Source: Pseudomonadota bacterium (lineage in GTDB: Bacteria > Pseudomonadota > Alphaproteobacteria > Acetobacterales > Acetobacteraceae). From it: 7,728 bases of DNA. The stretch spans positions 1 to 7,728 of the forward strand of contig JAJZEG010000063.1 of assembly GCA_021828605.1 (NCBI GenBank), given 5' to 3'. Position 1 is the stretch's first letter, and every line of letters begins with the position of its first letter. Of this stretch, positions 6,952 through 7,728 are shown one piece after another. Below the pieces are notes generated by a model. That model worked only from the letters and a program-made list of their open reading frames with translations. It was not told the DNA's origin and ran no database searches. The translations under genes and the position numbers were made by a program.

Positions 6952-7118
6952 TGCGCGGCTTGATTAAAACCCTGATCGGCGATGTCCACACCCTCGCTTG
7001 CATTATTCTGATTACCGCTCTGGCCGCCGCTTTAATGGCTTCGCCGGCACGGCCATTCGCGGGAGTACTGGTGCCATTCGCGCTGTTGGCCGCCGCCATT
7101 TATCTCGCACGGAGATAA
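6948..7118 (+). CDS. Small two-helix membrane protein, unknown function
   Basis: This is a 56-residue open frame starting at tandem ATGATG (6948-6953), overlapping the TGA of the preceding membrane-protein gene and ending at TAA 7116-7118. The short N-terminus MMRGLIKTLIGDVH is mildly basic. Two hydrophobic helices follow, about 15-32 (LACIILITALAAALMAS) and 37-53 (FAGVLVPFALLAAAIYLA), joined by a SPARP turn and closed by an RR tail. Loop and tail charges suggest both ends are cytoplasmic. The overlap with the upstream stop and the clean membrane pattern argue that it is real. Its place as last cistron suggests an accessory subunit of the ExxE membrane protein or the ABC importer; I do not recognise a family. 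Initiation could be at either ATG. Confidence 0.6.
   Translation: MMRGLIKTLIGDVHTLACIILITALAAALMASPARPFAGVLVPFALLAAAIYLARR
7100..7118. repeat. Perfect inverted repeat at the operon end
   Basis: TTATCTC (7100-7106) and GAGATAA (7112-7118) form a 7-bp perfect hairpin around the loop GCACG. It includes the stop codon of the 56-residue protein. No T tract follows, so it is not a classic terminator. It could be an mRNA 3'-end hairpin or an operator half-site pair. Confidence 0.4.
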
Positions 7119-7127
7119 CACCTATAC

Positions 7128-7155
7128 CGGTGCTGACGGTGCTTGCCATGCTTGC
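7128..7155. repeat. Imperfect 9-bp tandem direct repeats
   Basis: Three consecutive 9-bp units start at 7128, 7137 and 7146: CGGTGCTGA, CGGTGCTTG and CCATGCTTG. The first two share CGGTGCT exactly, the last two share TGCTTG, and the core TGCT recurs every nine bases. The fourth frame (CGCCAATAG) has lost it. It could be an iteron-like operator or simple slippage. Confidence 0.4.
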
Positions 7156-7214
7156 GCCAATAGTTCAGAACCGATCCCATAAATCCGGGACCTGCCGTTA
7201 AGGTCACCTGGCGC

Positions 7215-7223
7215 AGAAGGGGA
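7215..7223 (+). promoter_or_regulatory. Strong Shine-Dalgarno for the start at 7229
   Basis: AGAAGGGGA lies five bases before ATG 7229. It is a stronger site than those of the coupled genes upstream and supports independent translation initiation here. Confidence 0.65.
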
Positions 7224-7228
7224 ACGCG

Positions 7229-7728
7229 ATGAGCAAAATCAATCCGGTTGTCGATTATGAAACCCATGACGGCATTGCGCTGATCGCGATTGATAGTGCG
7301 CCGGTCAATGCGTTGAGTCACGCCGTCCGCTCCGGCTTGATCGCGGCCCTCGACGCCGCACAAGCCGATGCCAGCGTCAAAGCCATTGTGCTGGGCTGCC
7401 GGGGTCGCACTTTTTCGGCAGGGGCCGACATTACTGAATTTGGCAAGCCGCCGCGCGAGCCCGGCCTGCATGCGGTGATCGAGCGGTTCGAGGCCAGCGC
7501 CAAGCCGGTGGTGGCCGCCCTGTTCGGCACCACCCTCGGCGGCGGGCTGGAATTGGCCCTTGGCTGTCATTTTCGCGTCGCGGTTGCCGAGGCGCGGATG
7601 GGTTTGCCGGAGGTGAAACTCGGCCTGCTGCCCGGTGCCGGTGGCACCCAGCGCCTGCCCCGGCTGATCGGGCCGGAAGCGGCGGTGGCAGCCATTGTTT
7701 CGGGCAAAATGATCGGCGCCAAAGCGGG
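7229..7728 (+). CDS. Enoyl-CoA hydratase/isomerase-fold protein, 3' end outside the window (probably FadB/FadJ-like bifunctional enzyme)
   Basis: The frame runs from ATG 7229 off the right edge, giving 166 residues. It has the crotonase fold that hydrates trans-2-enoyl-CoA in beta-oxidation. The first oxyanion-hole element is FSAGAD (62-67) and the second is in LGGGLELA (103-110). Both catalytic acids of classical hydratases are present with the standard spacing of 20: E108 in GGGLEL and E128 in LPEVKLG. The [17 protein letters not shown] block (132-148) is also typical. [10 protein letters not shown] after the oxyanion hole resembles the N-terminal domain of multifunctional hydratase/3-hydroxyacyl-CoA dehydrogenases more than stand-alone hydratases. 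The full protein may therefore run to about 700 residues with an NAD-binding half beyond the edge. That part is inference. A stand-alone hydratase of about 260 residues is the alternative. It sits 110 bases downstream of the transporter operon and appears functionally unrelated. Confidence 0.88.
   Translation, partial: MSKINPVVDYETHDGIALIAIDSAPVNALSHAVRSGLIAALDAAQADASVKAIVLGCRGRTFSAGADITEFGKPPREPGLHAVIERFEASAKPVVAALFGTTLGGGLELALGCHFRVAVAEARMGLPEVKLGLLPGAGGTQRLPRLIGPEAAVAAIVSGKMIGAKA

Larger units (their letters stand above)
2530..7118 (+). other. Five-gene translationally coupled transporter operon
   Basis: Every junction overlaps: GTGA at 3552, ATGA at 5171, TAATG at 6230 and ATGATG at 6948. 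The upstream edge is marked by the terminator at 2418-2446 and the downstream edge by a 110-base gap. The layout is binding protein, fused permease, ATPase, ExxE membrane protein, mini membrane protein. Overlaps of this kind usually mean fixed stoichiometry and a shared pathway. Confidence 0.75.
7119..7228 (+). promoter_or_regulatory. Intergenic region upstream of the enoyl-CoA hydratase-like gene
   Basis: This 110-base gap should hold the promoter of the fatty-acid oxidation gene if it is transcribed separately. I see no convincing -35/-10 pair: TTGCGC at 7152 and CATAAA at 7178 are about 20 bases apart, which is too far. The region has 9-bp-period direct repeats at its left end (listed separately). 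AGGTcACCT at 7201-7209 is a short symmetric element. No FadR or PsrA site is recognisable to me. Confidence 0.35.

Noticed and set aside
7174..7193. Inverted repeat TCCC-N8-GGGA as a terminator
   Set aside because: The arms are only four bases, a mismatch blocks extension, and no T tract follows.
6998..7201. Plus-strand 67-codon open frame
   Set aside because: It is out of frame with the 56-residue membrane protein, has no ribosome site, and runs through the intergenic region with no domain-like pattern.

Overview
The window reads as ordinary chromosome from a GC-rich alphaproteobacterium. Acetobacteraceae-like is my best guess, from codon use and the style of the TPR-transferase proteins. 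That placement is inference; there is no rRNA or other phylogenetic marker here. All real genes lie on the + strand, tightly packed, in three blocks.

Block 1 (2-2370) holds two surface-modification-type genes joined by an ATGA overlap. The first is the C-terminal part of a sulfotransferase, open at the left edge and probably preceded by TPR repeats. The second is a complete TPR protein with a GT-B-like C-terminal domain related to heptosyltransferase/GT9-type enzymes. Two runs of eight Cs lie in its first 80 bases. A U-tract hairpin (2418-2446) closes the block, and a reverse-oriented Pho-box-like direct repeat lies between the stop codon and that hairpin.

Block 2 (2530-7118) is a five-gene, fully translationally coupled operon (GTGA, ATGA, TAATG and ATGATG junctions). 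It encodes a periplasmic solute-binding protein, a two-domain permease, an ABC ATPase, a COG4280-type membrane protein with two FTR1-like ExxE motifs, and a 56-residue two-helix membrane protein. Gene order and the fused permease match the FbpABC/AepXVW branch of importers. The binding protein lacks the FbpA-type tyrosine pair where I would expect it, so the substrate is open: iron, another metal, a phosphonate or another small anion. The co-transcribed ExxE membrane protein is the main argument for a metal.

Block 3 (7229-right edge) is the N-terminal 166 residues of an enoyl-CoA hydratase/isomerase-fold protein with both catalytic glutamates. It is probably the first domain of a FadB/FadJ-like bifunctional beta-oxidation enzyme. 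A 110-base gap with a small hairpin and 9-bp direct repeats separates it from block 2.

I see no mobile element, CRISPR array, tRNA or rRNA. The most unusual item is the coupled ABC importer + ExxE membrane protein + mini-protein cassette.
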